DNA of 64,000 nucleotides, from positions 1 through 64,000 of the forward strand of contig CAZMSO010000010.1 of assembly GCA_964568975.1 (NCBI GenBank), given 5' to 3'. Below are positions 51,867-60,520 of the stretch, piece after piece. This DNA comes from CAZADA01 sp964568975. Its GTDB lineage: Bacteria > Pseudomonadota > Alphaproteobacteria > Caulobacterales > Maricaulaceae. Each line of letters starts with the position of its first letter. The first letter of the stretch is position 1. Made by a program: the position numbers and the translations under genes. A model generated the notes under the pieces. That model made no database searches. It was given only the letters and a program-made list of their open reading frames with translations, and was not told the DNA's origin.

Positions 51867-53072
51867 ATGGAGACGTTTGATGCAGTGGTGGTCGGCGGCG
51901 GTCCCGCTGGCGCGACGGCGGCGGAAGATCTCGCGCGCGCCGGTCGCTCGGTGCTGTTGCTGGATAAGGCGGGGCGGATCAAACCCTGCGGCGGCGCGAT
52001 CCCGCCGCGAGCGGTGACGGATTTCGCCATTCCCGACGAACAGCTGGTTGCGCGCATCCAAGGCGCGCGCATGGTCGCGCCCTCGGGGCGCGGTGTGGAT
52101 ATGCCGGTGGGCGATGGGTATGTCGGCATGGTCGACCGCGGCCCGTTTGATGAGTTTCTGCGGTGTCGCGCCGCTTCTGCGGGCGCAGAGCGCCGAACCG
52201 GGACGTTTGTGAGCCTGGAGCGGTCGCCGAATGACGCGCTCATTCTGCGCTATCGCCCGAAAGACGCAGACCGGGGCGAGCCGCCGGCGAAGGTGCGCGC
52301 GCGCACCGTGATCGGCGCGGACGGCGCGCGCTCCGCCGTCGCGCGCCACGCCGTGACCACGGCCGAGACGCCGTGTGTTTTTGCGTATCACGAGATCATC
52401 AAAGCGCCCGCCGGCGCGGTTGCAGGCGGCGCGGACGCTTATGACGGCGAGCGCTGCGATGTCTATTACCAAGGCGAGCTCTCGCCGGATTTCTACGCCT
52501 GGGTCTTCCCCCATGGCGACACCGCAAGCGTGGGCGTGGGCAGCGCGCACAAGGGCTTTTCCCTGCGCGGGGCGGTGGCGGCGTTGCGGGCGAAATCCGG
52601 CCTTGATGGGTGCGAGATGATCCGTCACGAAGGCGCGCCCATTCCGCTTAAACCGCTGAAGGTTTGGGACAACAAGCGTGATGTCGTGCTGGCCGGCGAC
52701 GCCGCCGGCGTTGTGGCGCCGGCGTCGGGCGAAGGCATTTACTACGCCATGTTGGGCGGTCGCTTAGCGGCGGACGCTGTGGATGAGCGCCTGGCGACGA
52801 ATGACGCGCGCGCTCTCGCCCAAGCGCGGCGCCGGTTTATGAAAGATCACCGCACGACGTTCATGGTGCTCGGGGTGATGCAGCACTTCTGGTACCGCAA
52901 CGACAAACGCCGCGAGCGCTTCGTGGAGATCTGCGCGGACAAAGACGTGCAGGAACTCACCTGGCAAGGCTATATGCACAAGCGCCTGGTGCGCCAGAAA
53001 CCCGGCGCGCATATGCGCATCTTCCTGAAAGACCTCGGCCATTTGTTCGGCGTGTCGAAAGCGACCTCCTAG
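51867..53072 (+). CDS. bchP: Geranylgeranyl (bacterio)chlorophyll reductase
   Basis: The 401-residue FAD-dependent reductase saturates the geranylgeranyl tail to phytyl. FAD motif VVVGGGPAGATAAEDLARAG is at the N-terminus; KPCGGAIPPRAV, GADGARSAVAR and VLAGDAAGVVAPASGEGIYYAM follow. The start is taken as ATG 51867, which has GGAGAGG nine bases upstream; ATG 51849, overlapping the previous stop, is an alternative. Confidence 0.95.
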   Translation: METFDAVVVGGGPAGATAAEDLARAGRSVLLLDKAGRIKPCGGAIPPRAVTDFAIPDEQLVARIQGARMVAPSGRGVDMPVGDGYVGMVDRGPFDEFLRCRAASAGAERRTGTFVSLERSPNDALILRYRPKDADRGEPPAKVRARTVIGADGARSAVARHAVTTAETPCVFAYHEIIKAPAGAVAGGADAYDGERCDVYYQGELSPDFYAWVFPHGDTASVGVGSAHKGFSLRGAVAALRAKSGLDGCEMIRHEGAPIPLKPLKVWDNKRDVVLAGDAAGVVAPASGEGIYYAMLGGRLAADAVDERLATNDARALAQARRRFMKDHRTTFMVLGVMQHFWYRNDKRRERFVEICADKDVQELTWQGYMHKRLVRQKPGAHMRIFLKDLGHLFGVSKATS

Positions 53073-53091
53073 TCCGGGCGCGGACCCGGAC

Positions 53092-53391
53092 ATGGAGGCG
53101 TTTATCGCGAGTGGACGCGCAGCGGACCTAATCCTCGCCGTGGTGGCGGTGGAGGCCGTCATTCTGGCGGTGTGGGCCCGCGCGCGGCTGAGCCGTGCGG
53201 CCATTGGCGCGATGCTTGCGCCGGGCGTGTGTCTTGTGCTGGCGGTGCGCTTCGCCGTGACGGATGCGGGCTGGGTGAGCGTTGCTGCGGCGCTGGCGGC
53301 GTCCTTTGTCACGCACGGCGTCGATGTCGCGTTTCGGTTGCGCGGCGCGACCGAACGGGCCGGGGAACGCAAAACGCCGGGCGCGGCGTGA
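53092..53391 (+). CDS. Small three-helix membrane protein after bchP
   Basis: The 99-residue product has three predicted membrane helices (about residues 9-28, 35-55 and 58-76) and a charged C-terminus. Family not recognised. It starts 19 bp after bchP, without a strong ribosome site, and its 3' end overlaps the hairpin at 53373-53405. Codon use fits the neighbours. Cotranscription with bchG-bchP is likely; function is unknown. Confidence 0.55.
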   Translation: MEAFIASGRAADLILAVVAVEAVILAVWARARLSRAAIGAMLAPGVCLVLAVRFAVTDAGWVSVAAALAASFVTHGVDVAFRLRGATERAGERKTPGAA

Positions 53392-53405
53392 ACCGGCCCG
53401 GCGTT
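53373..53405 (-). terminator. Convergent hairpin terminator between bchP operon and cytochrome gene
   Basis: AACGCCGGGC and GCCCGGCGTT form a 10-bp stem with a 13-base loop. On the minus strand the stem is followed by TT from the AAAA at 53371-53374, so it best fits termination of the cytochrome c gene, and it may also slow rightward transcripts. Confidence 0.65.
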
Positions 53406-53431
53406 GGTGCATGCGGCTGTCGTGGGACCGG

Positions 53432-53989
53432 TTACTCGGTCGCAGCGCCGCCGTTTTCACGGATGTACGCGATCACGTCCGCGCGGTCTTTGGCTTCGCG
53501 CAAGCCGACGAACGCCATGATCGTACCGGGAATGTATTCGCGCGGATTCTCAAGATAATTGAACAAGTTCTCTTCCGTCCACACGACGCCGGATTCCGCG
53601 TTGGCTTTGGAATAGCGGAACCCTTCCACCGTGCCGGCGGTGCGCCCGATCACGCCGTAGAGGGTCGGCCCGACGCGGTTTTGCGGCTTGTCGACGGCGT
53701 GGCAGGCCAAGCACTGACGAAACACCCGCTCGCCAGCGGCGGCGTCGCCTTCAGCGAGCATGGCGAGGATCTCAGGATCGCCGCCATGGTCTTCGCCGTC
53801 TTCCGCCTCAGCGCCGTCCATAGCGTCTTCCGCAGCGTCCATGGCGTCTTGCGCCGCGTCGGCGGTGTCCTCAACAGCCGCTTCCGCGTCGTCCGCCATG
53901 TCCTCCATCTCGTCTTGGGCGTGGGCCAGCGGCGCAAACGCCACCGCGCCGGCGAAGAGGCTCAACAGGGCCAGTGTTCTCATCAGCAT
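53432..53989 (-). CDS. Cytochrome c2-like electron carrier with acidic N-terminal tether
   Basis: The 185-residue product has a signal peptide (cleavage after AHA, about residue 24), then about 45 residues almost entirely Ala, Glu, Asp and Met, then a class I cytochrome c domain with the haem motif CLACH and axial Met in PGTIMAFVGL. The ATG at 53989 follows AGGAAAGG. At the edge of a cluster without pufC, it is a good candidate for the direct electron donor to the oxidised special pair. The acidic segment may be a flexible tether or dock. Confidence 0.85.
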   Translation of the reverse strand: MLMRTLALLSLFAGAVAFAPLAHAQDEMEDMADDAEAAVEDTADAAQDAMDAAEDAMDGAEAEDGEDHGGDPEILAMLAEGDAAAGERVFRQCLACHAVDKPQNRVGPTLYGVIGRTAGTVEGFRYSKANAESGVVWTEENLFNYLENPREYIPGTIMAFVGLREAKDRADVIAYIRENGGAATE

Positions 53990-54109
53990 GCCTTTCCTGG
54001 GTCACCGCAATTCTAACCTGTGTGCTTGGTATATAGCCCGTGATTGTGGCGTGGTCAGGCCCCGCGGCGCCGTCGCGTGATCTTTCGGCGGCGGAAATTG
54101 CTTTTGCGC

Positions 54110-54136
54110 AACCTCTCAAAAGCGTTAAGAGAGGTT
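54110..54136. promoter_or_regulatory. 8-bp inverted repeat before the three-gene unknown operon
   Basis: AACCTCTC and GAGAGGTT flank an 11-base spacer. GTTAA also recurs at 54124 and 54134. It lies about 105 bp before the gene at 54242 and about 120 bp before the cytochrome gene on the other strand, so it may be an operator or a weak hairpin. No known regulator is assigned. Confidence 0.4.
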
Positions 54137-54241
54137 AACGCACGGTTTGAGACGTGCGCCCACGGGGCCGCCGGGTGAGAGCATGGCGGGGAAGGGCGGC
54201 GCGCGGGAGATCGCGCGCACGGGGGCGCCCGGGGGGGACCG

Positions 54242-55600
54242 ATGAATTACATCACCGCGCTTTTGGCGTTTGCGGCGTTTATGACGCTCGCCTCAACCCT
54301 CGTGGCGGTGATCCTTGAGGGCGCAAACCGCGCGCTCGATATCCAACGCAAGCGCCTGCGCGCCCTAGTGGGGCAATTCTATCGCGACGCGGTCACGCCG
54401 CGGATTGCGGATGTGGACGCCGCCAGCGCGGCGCAGGAGGATGGTGATCAGTTCGCGACGGTGCTGCTGGCCGATCCCGCCCACGGGACGGAGCAAGTGC
54501 GCGATTTGACCGTGCGCCAGCTGATGGAGCAGCTCGCCGGCACGCAGGCGGGCGCGGCGCTGCGGAGCTTGTCGCGGGGAACGCTGCAAGCGCGCTTGGA
54601 GGCGCTGGCGTATGAGTTTGACCGCCTCGGCGCGGCGTCGCGCGAGCGGTTGCGGCGGCGCGCGCGGGTGTGGTCGGTGGTGATCGCCTTCGTCATGGCG
54701 TTTTCGCTGAATGTCGACGCGTTCCGCTTGTTTGGCGGTCTGGTTCAAGACCGCGCTCTGACGCAATTGCTCATCCAAGCGGTCGACGTGGATGATTTGC
54801 AGCGCCAATACACGGACGCGAGTAACGCCCTGGCGCGCCGGCCCACTGACCCCGTCGCTCAAGCGGAGCTTGCGCGCTTGGAGCGAACCTTGGCGGATGT
54901 GCGCGCGGCGGCGTCCCTTGCGAGCGGCCTGCACCTGCCTGTCGGTGCGATGCAGTATCCCTATTGCTTGCCGTATTCGCCATTGTTCGGTGCGATCGCG
55001 GCGGCCGACCGCGCTGCGGCGGGCGCGACGGCCGCGCCCGCGCCGGTGACCCCGGCGGACCCGCGCTGTGTTCAAAACGGCCTGGTGCGGCCCACGCCGC
55101 CGGCGCCTGCGTGCGCGAGCAAGGAGGGCGGCTGCACGCCCGCAGACCTGCAAGGCCTGTTGAGCACGCGCATGACCAATTGGTGGCGGGATTTGCCGAC
55201 ATCCCTCCTCAAGCGCGTCAACACCGACACTCTGCACTGGTTCGTGGGCGTGCTGATTGCCGGCGGCATGATCGGGTTGGGCGCGCCTTTTTGGTTCAAC
55301 GTTTATCGCAGCATTGCGGCGTTAGTGCCGGCGGCGCGGGTGGCCTCGAACGCAATCAGCGGGGTCTATTCCGGCGCCGGCTCAGGCGCGGCGGCGGCAG
55401 CGCGCGACGGGGGGCGGCGCGCGGACGCCCATGTGATGGACGGCGACGGCCTGTATCAGGCGTTTGCGACGACTTCGGGCGATTCTCCCGTGATTGCGCG
55501 GCCGGGTGTGAGCGTGGCGCATGAGGCGGCCGGCGGGGCCGAGGCGGCCGGGCCCGTGAGCGGATCGGCCGGTGGCGGCGGACGGCGACGCTTGGTGTGA
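54242..55600 (+). CDS. Membrane protein of the GAPFWF type, unknown function
   Basis: The 452-residue product has an N-terminal helix (residues 3-27), a central hairpin region (RARVWSVVIAFVMAFSLNVDAFRLF, about residues 140-160), a hydrophilic part with Cys pairs, and a C-terminal helix ending GMIGLGAPFWFNVYRS (about 337-360). The SLNVDA and LGAPFWF segments recall a widespread uncharacterised membrane family. The N-terminal part LVAVILEGANRALDIQRKRLRALV also fits. The tail is Gly/Ala-rich. It is first in a co-directional set with the genes at 55704 and 57649. Confidence 0.6.
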   Translation: MNYITALLAFAAFMTLASTLVAVILEGANRALDIQRKRLRALVGQFYRDAVTPRIADVDAASAAQEDGDQFATVLLADPAHGTEQVRDLTVRQLMEQLAGTQAGAALRSLSRGTLQARLEALAYEFDRLGAASRERLRRRARVWSVVIAFVMAFSLNVDAFRLFGGLVQDRALTQLLIQAVDVDDLQRQYTDASNALARRPTDPVAQAELARLERTLADVRAAASLASGLHLPVGAMQYPYCLPYSPLFGAIAAADRAAAGATAAPAPVTPADPRCVQNGLVRPTPPAPACASKEGGCTPADLQGLLSTRMTNWWRDLPTSLLKRVNTDTLHWFVGVLIAGGMIGLGAPFWFNVYRSIAALVPAARVASNAISGVYSGAGSGAAAAARDGGRRADAHVMDGDGLYQAFATTSGDSPVIARPGVSVAHEAAGGAEAAGPVSGSAGGGGRRRLV

Positions 55601-55703
55601 CCGCGGCGGCGCGCCTGGACGCGGCGGCGTTGCCTGCCATGGATCCGCAGGACGCGGGCGCAGAAGAGGCGGGCGCGCAAGACGGGCTCTGGGGAGGGGC
55701 GCG

Positions 55704-57638
55704 ATGTCGTATTATGCGGTTTTGTTCGCGCTTCAGGCGGCCTTGCGCGTCGGCGGCGCCACGCGCCAGGCCTTGCGCGAGCGCGCCCTCGCCCAACCCG
55801 TGGCGTTGCCCTTGCCGTCGGTCGCGCTGGTTGATCGCACGAACTGGGCGCTGAACATCCTGCAGCACGACCCCCGGCTTCCGCGCTTGCGTCGGTGCAT
55901 TTATGGCGATGGGCCGCCTTTGCCGGAAGACACGCCCGAAGGCGTGGCCCAACGCGATGCGTTGTTTGAAACGGCGTGCGACCGCTGGCGGGCGCGCCGC
56001 GAGCAGCTGCCGGCGGAGATTCGCGAACGCTGGGGCGCGGCCGGCGTGGACGTCGAGCCGGAAGCGGCGGTGGGCCTTGTTTATGTCGCCCAATGGCGCG
56101 AGGACACGCGCCCCAATGTCACAGCACGCATCGGCCTGACGCTCTTCGACATTGCGTTGGAGTATGCGGGCGCGAACCCGGCGGTGTTCGGCGCGGACGC
56201 CCGGGCGGAGCCCTTCGTCACGGCGCTCGCCTTTAATCTGCGTGCGTTGATTGAGCCGATCCACACCGCGAGCCCAGGCGCCATGGACGCCGCTGCGGAA
56301 GCGTTCGCTGAGCGAGCGGTGGCGGTGTTTTTCCGCTCCGGCCTGCAGGCGCTGCACGACAACCCGTCCGTCTACACCGATGAAGAGCATGTGGCGGAGT
56401 TGGCGAGCGGCATGCTTGGGCCGTTGGTGCGCCTGTTTGCGGAGGAGCCCGCCGCGCCGTCGTGGGTGCGCATCCGCGAGACGCTGCTGGGGCCTGTGAC
56501 CAGCGCGGCCTTTTTCACCTTAAGCCAAAACCAAGCGGCCTTTCTGGGCGACAGTTTCGCCGATGATCGCGCGCTCGGCGCCGTGACGGAGAGCTTCTTT
56601 CGGGAGGTGGCGGACCACAATCTCGATCAAGCGTTCTCCACCGGCGGCCTGACCCGCATTTACACGCGCGTCGTGGGGGCGGTCGCGGACAATCCCAGTC
56701 TGATGATCGCCGCCGATGGTCATGGCGCGGCGATGGGGCGTGAGCTCATCGCGGGGATGGCGCGGTCGCTGGCGATGATGCCGCGCCCTTATGATCACGC
56801 GGCCTTGCGCGCGGAGATGGCCGCCCTCGCCTTAGAGACTGTGGCGGCGCAATCGAGTTCGGTTGCCTCGACCTCCGGCGACCCTTGGGAGCGGGCGGCG
56901 GCTCGCGCGGTGGGCGCGTTTGTGGAGGGTGTCGCGGCGCAGGCGGGCGCGTCCAGCTTCCAGCGCGTGGTGAACCGGCCGTTTATGCTCGACCTTGCGC
57001 GCGTGGTGTTTGACGAGGCCGCCCGCGCTCCCGGCATGCTCGCGGGGGATGAGGCGAGCGCGGAGGTGAAGGGCGTGGTCGCAGGCGTGGCTGCGCTTTT
57101 GGCGCACCCGGCCTCGGATTTGATGGGACGCGCTGAATGGCGGCCGGTGTTGCGCACATTCGTGGCCGCGGCGTCGGCTAATCCAGGAGCGCTGACGGGT
57201 GTCGGGGAGGCCGGCGCCGCGCCGAACGGGCCGGTGGTGAGCGGCTTGTTGAGCCTGATGGATGTGGCGGAGGCGAATGTGCGGGCCTCGACGACGGGCG
57301 GTGTGCGCCAGCCGGGTGCGGTCATGTTCGGTGCGACCCTCGCCGGCGCGCTTTCTGCGGCGACGCGCGCGGCCGCGGGCCATCCGCGCGCGGCCGCGGA
57401 CGAGGCGTCTTGGGCGGCGGTGACGGGCTTAGCGATGACGCTCAACGGTCTCGCCGGCACGGCCGATGGGCGTATTGGCGCCGCAGAATGGGCGTGGCTG
57501 TTCCGCGCGTGGGTTGCAGAGGCGGTGGCCGGCGGTCTGGCGGCGGACGCGCCGGCGGAGGTGGTGCTGGCGCCGCTGTTGAGCGCGGATGCGGAGCCGT
57601 CCGCCGGAGCGGGCGACGCGGCGCGCGAGGACGTGTGA
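55704..57638 (+). CDS. Large helical protein of unknown function
   Basis: The 644-residue product has no signal peptide or clear transmembrane helix beyond a weakly hydrophobic start (MSYYAVLFALQAALRVGG). It looks mostly alpha-helical and Ala-rich, with no catalytic motif I recognise. The ATG at 55704 follows GGGGAGG. It lies between a membrane protein gene (103 bp upstream) and a lipoprotein gene (10 bp downstream), which suggests a single envelope-associated system. An earlier in-frame start overlaps the previous gene and is not supported. Confidence 0.6.
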   Translation: MSYYAVLFALQAALRVGGATRQALRERALAQPVALPLPSVALVDRTNWALNILQHDPRLPRLRRCIYGDGPPLPEDTPEGVAQRDALFETACDRWRARREQLPAEIRERWGAAGVDVEPEAAVGLVYVAQWREDTRPNVTARIGLTLFDIALEYAGANPAVFGADARAEPFVTALAFNLRALIEPIHTASPGAMDAAAEAFAERAVAVFFRSGLQALHDNPSVYTDEEHVAELASGMLGPLVRLFAEEPAAPSWVRIRETLLGPVTSAAFFTLSQNQAAFLGDSFADDRALGAVTESFFREVADHNLDQAFSTGGLTRIYTRVVGAVADNPSLMIAADGHGAAMGRELIAGMARSLAMMPRPYDHAALRAEMAALALETVAAQSSSVASTSGDPWERAAARAVGAFVEGVAAQAGASSFQRVVNRPFMLDLARVVFDEAARAPGMLAGDEASAEVKGVVAGVAALLAHPASDLMGRAEWRPVLRTFVAAASANPGALTGVGEAGAAPNGPVVSGLLSLMDVAEANVRASTTGGVRQPGAVMFGATLAGALSAATRAAAGHPRAAADEASWAAVTGLAMTLNGLAGTADGRIGAAEWAWLFRAWVAEAVAGGLAADAPAEVVLAPLLSADAEPSAGAGDAAREDV

Positions 57639-57648
57639 GGAGGCGGGG

Positions 57649-58566
57649 ATGATGACGCGGATGCGAGGGTGGGCGGCGGGCGCGGTGTTGGGCGTGGGCG
57701 TCGTCGCGAGCGGGTGCGCGACGGTCGCCGGGGGCGGCGACTTAGAGAACACCTATCGCGTGCTTGTGGCGGATGCGGTGCAGAGCACGCCGCCGCGCCC
57801 GGATGTGGAGGCGATGGCGCGCCTCGCGCAGGACGCCGTGTCGGCCGCGCGCGCGCGCGTCGAGGTGGCTGAGCAAGTGCGGGCTTATGGTCTGATGGCG
57901 CGGGCGGTGCTGTGGGCCGGCGAGGATGAGGGCCTGGCGGCGCCGGCGCGCGAGTGGCTCTTAGAAGGACGGCGTGTGTGCGATCGTGATGATGTGGCCG
58001 CCCAAGCGCCGCGGGAGTGCGGCGTGCTTGGCGTCGCCTTCGGGGTTTTGGAGGGCGAGCAGGCGCTCGGCGATCTCGTCCAAGCGCCGCGGGGGACGGA
58101 GCCCTGGCGGGGAGCGGCGGCCGCCACGGCGGGCGAGGCGGTGAGCGGCTTTCGCGCAAACGCAGCCGCGCAGTGGACGTCCGGCGCGCGCCGGCTGGCC
58201 GTGCTGGAGGATGTCGCCGATGAGGATTTGGCGGTGTGGTACGCCGCGGTCGCGACCACCCAGTTCTGCGTGCTCCGCAATCGGGTCGGGCTGGGCGTGA
58301 TTGACGCTTCCATCGCCTTCTTCCCGGTCACCGGCGAGGACGCCCGGCGGGTCGAGGACGTCAAGCGTGATTATCGCGCGATCCGCGCGGACGTGGCGGC
58401 CTTTGAGGACTGGTGGGCGCTGGAGCCGGGGCTCGCGGCCATGGCGGGAGACTGGGCGGATCCGGCCCAAGACGTGGTGTTTGAGCGCTACGCTAATGAT
58501 CGCTGCACGGTGTTGTTTGAAGCGCGCGGGCTTCTGGCGGAGACCGACGCCGCGGCCATCCGTTAA
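57649..58566 (+). CDS. Lipoprotein of unknown function
   Basis: The 305-residue product begins MMTRMRGWAAGAVLGVGVVASGC, a lipoprotein signal with lipobox VASGC-like cleavage before Cys23. The mature part is helical with four further Cys (in RRVCDRDD, RECGVL, TTQFCVLR and NDRCTVL) that could form disulfides. Family not recognised. GAGGAGG precedes the ATG, 10 bp after the previous gene, so the two are almost certainly cotranscribed. Confidence 0.65.
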   Translation: MMTRMRGWAAGAVLGVGVVASGCATVAGGGDLENTYRVLVADAVQSTPPRPDVEAMARLAQDAVSAARARVEVAEQVRAYGLMARAVLWAGEDEGLAAPAREWLLEGRRVCDRDDVAAQAPRECGVLGVAFGVLEGEQALGDLVQAPRGTEPWRGAAAATAGEAVSGFRANAAAQWTSGARRLAVLEDVADEDLAVWYAAVATTQFCVLRNRVGLGVIDASIAFFPVTGEDARRVEDVKRDYRAIRADVAAFEDWWALEPGLAAMAGDWADPAQDVVFERYANDRCTVLFEARGLLAETDAAAIR

Positions 58567-58820
58567 AACTCCCGCCGTGGGGCGTGCGGTGAGGATGTGC
58601 GTGAGCGCGGCGGCGCTACGAGAGCTTGGGCGACAGGTGTGGTTTGCCGACGCGCGTCGGACGGCGCCAACCTCATCCGCCGGGGGGTGTTGAGGCCGTT
58701 GGGCTCGACGGTGTCTCGCGTCGGGCGGCGCCGCGGGCGCGGTGGCCGGCGTGCGCACACTGGCAGGGCTGCAAGGCCGCGGTCAGGGGCCATGATGTCT
58801 CAGCGCCCAGATTGTCGGCG

Positions 58821-60233
58821 CTAAACCTGCGCCGTGATCAACGCTCCAGCAATCCCATAAGCGATGAGCGCGCCCGCCGCGGCCGCGAGGGCGTAAGGAA
58901 GCTGGGTGCGCACATGCTCAAGATGATCGACGTCCGCCGCGATGGAGGCGATGAGCGTGGTGTCGGAAATCGGCGAGCAATGGTCGCCAAAGACGCCGCC
59001 GCCCAACACCGTCGCAAGGATAAGTGATGGCGGCAAGCCGAGCGCTTGGGCCAACGGCATGGCGATGGGGATCATGACCCCATACGTCCCCCAGCTTGTG
59101 CCGGTCATGAAGGACGTCGCGGCGGCGGCGGCGAATAAGAGGGCGGGGATGATGGCGGGCGGCGCTGTCGCGGCCGCCAGCGCGGCGATGAACTCGCCTG
59201 TGCCGAGGACCCGCAAGCTGTCGCCCAGGGTGATGGAGACAAAAAGCACCGTCACCGCTGGAACCATCTCGCCGACGCCGCGAAAGCCGCGGTCTTGGAG
59301 ATCGGCGAGGTCAAACACCCGATCGCGCGCCAACATCACATAAGCGAGCCCGGTCGCGAGCACCATCGCCCAAAGAATGGACTGAGACCCGGATCCGGCC
59401 ATGACGCTGCCGTCGCCGGTCCACGCCATAAAGGCCACTGCGCCGGCGATTAAAACCAGCAAGGGCCCCCACATATAGCGCGGCTTGCCGGCGGCACGCT
59501 GCGCAGCGCGCTCGGGTGCGGCCCCCATTGGCGTGGCCTTCGTTGCCGGGGCGCCCGTTGACGCGGCGGCCAGATGGCGTTCGGCGCGCGCGAGGGGGCC
59601 GAGGACGCGGTCGCTCGCCACCGTGGCGTAAACCCCCGCCAGCGTCAGCCACGCATACGTGTTCCATACAATAGAGCCGGCCACGACGCCGATCGCGCTC
59701 TCAAAGCCGTAGGGCTCGACCAGGCTGAGCGCATAAGCGCCCCAGCCATTCATAAGGATGAGCACGCTGACCGGCGCGCTCGTGGAATCAATGATGTAAG
59801 CGAGCCGCGCCCGGCTGAGGCCGTGGGCGTCGAACAGCGAGCGGCCCAACACCCCCGCGCTTAAGAGGCTCGCATTGGTGTCGACAAATATGGCCGTGCC
59901 AGCGGCGGCGGTTACCGCACTGGCGCGCCGACGCGACCCCGCCACGCCGCTGCGGGCTAAGACGCGGACCATGGCGTCGACACCGCCAGAATCGCGCATG
60001 TACGTGATCAAGGCTCCGATCAGCAGGCAAAACAAAAGAATGCGCGTGTTGCCGGCGCTGGCGAAGACGCTGACGGCGCGGTCCACGGCGGCGAGGGCGC
60101 CAAGCGCGGGGTTAGCGCCCGCGATGAGCGTTTCTGACAGCCACAATGCCGTCCCAAGCGCCCAATACACATTACGCGTCGTCACAGCCACGGCGATCGC
60201 TGCAACGGGCGGCGCGACGCTCAACCACTCCAT
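58821..60233 (-). CDS. Na+/H+ antiporter, NhaC family
   Basis: The 470-residue membrane protein has about 11-12 helices. Signatures are TAIFVDTNASLLSAG, the SFMTGTSWGTYGVMIPIAMPLA segment and VFGDHCSPISDTTLIASIAADVDH, typical of NhaC-like antiporters (some exchange organic substrates). The ATG at 60233 is chosen over a GTG four codons upstream. It stands alone, convergent with the lipoprotein gene at 57649; the 254-bp interval between them shows no feature. Confidence 0.85.
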   Translation of the reverse strand: MEWLSVAPPVAAIAVAVTTRNVYWALGTALWLSETLIAGANPALGALAAVDRAVSVFASAGNTRILLFCLLIGALITYMRDSGGVDAMVRVLARSGVAGSRRRASAVTAAAGTAIFVDTNASLLSAGVLGRSLFDAHGLSRARLAYIIDSTSAPVSVLILMNGWGAYALSLVEPYGFESAIGVVAGSIVWNTYAWLTLAGVYATVASDRVLGPLARAERHLAAASTGAPATKATPMGAAPERAAQRAAGKPRYMWGPLLVLIAGAVAFMAWTGDGSVMAGSGSQSILWAMVLATGLAYVMLARDRVFDLADLQDRGFRGVGEMVPAVTVLFVSITLGDSLRVLGTGEFIAALAAATAPPAIIPALLFAAAAATSFMTGTSWGTYGVMIPIAMPLAQALGLPPSLILATVLGGGVFGDHCSPISDTTLIASIAADVDHLEHVRTQLPYALAAAAGALIAYGIAGALITAQV

Positions 60234-60318
60234 GACGCACTCCACACCCGCTCACGCACACATCGACGCAGTACGCTAACCTAGACGGCCCCTGGCGTGG
60301 ACGCAGCCCCAGGCGCGT

Positions 60319-60418
60319 NNNNNNNNNNNNNNNNNNNNNNNNNNNNNNNNNNNNNNNNNNNNNNNNNNNNNNNNNNNNNNNNNNNNNNNNNNNNNNNNNN
60401 NNNNNNNNNNNNNNNNNN
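60319..60418. other. Assembly gap (100 N) in a short-repeat region
   Basis: The gap lies between the antiporter and the small lipoprotein gene. The flanks share caggcgcgt, and the right side continues with caggcgcg/caagcgcg repeats to about 60465. No gene is seen in 60234-60520. Confidence 0.9.
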
Positions 60419-60520
60419 CAGGCGCGTCTCAGGCGCGCGTCAAGCGCGTCTCAGGCGCGCCGCCGGTCAGACTAACGCCCGTCGGCGCGTTGCGCGGCGG
60501 GCTTCAAACGGAGGCAGAGT

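Noticed and set aside
54124..54138. Possible CtrA box (TTAA-N7-TTAA)
   Set aside because: The spacing between TTAA copies is 6, not 7, and only one site is seen.
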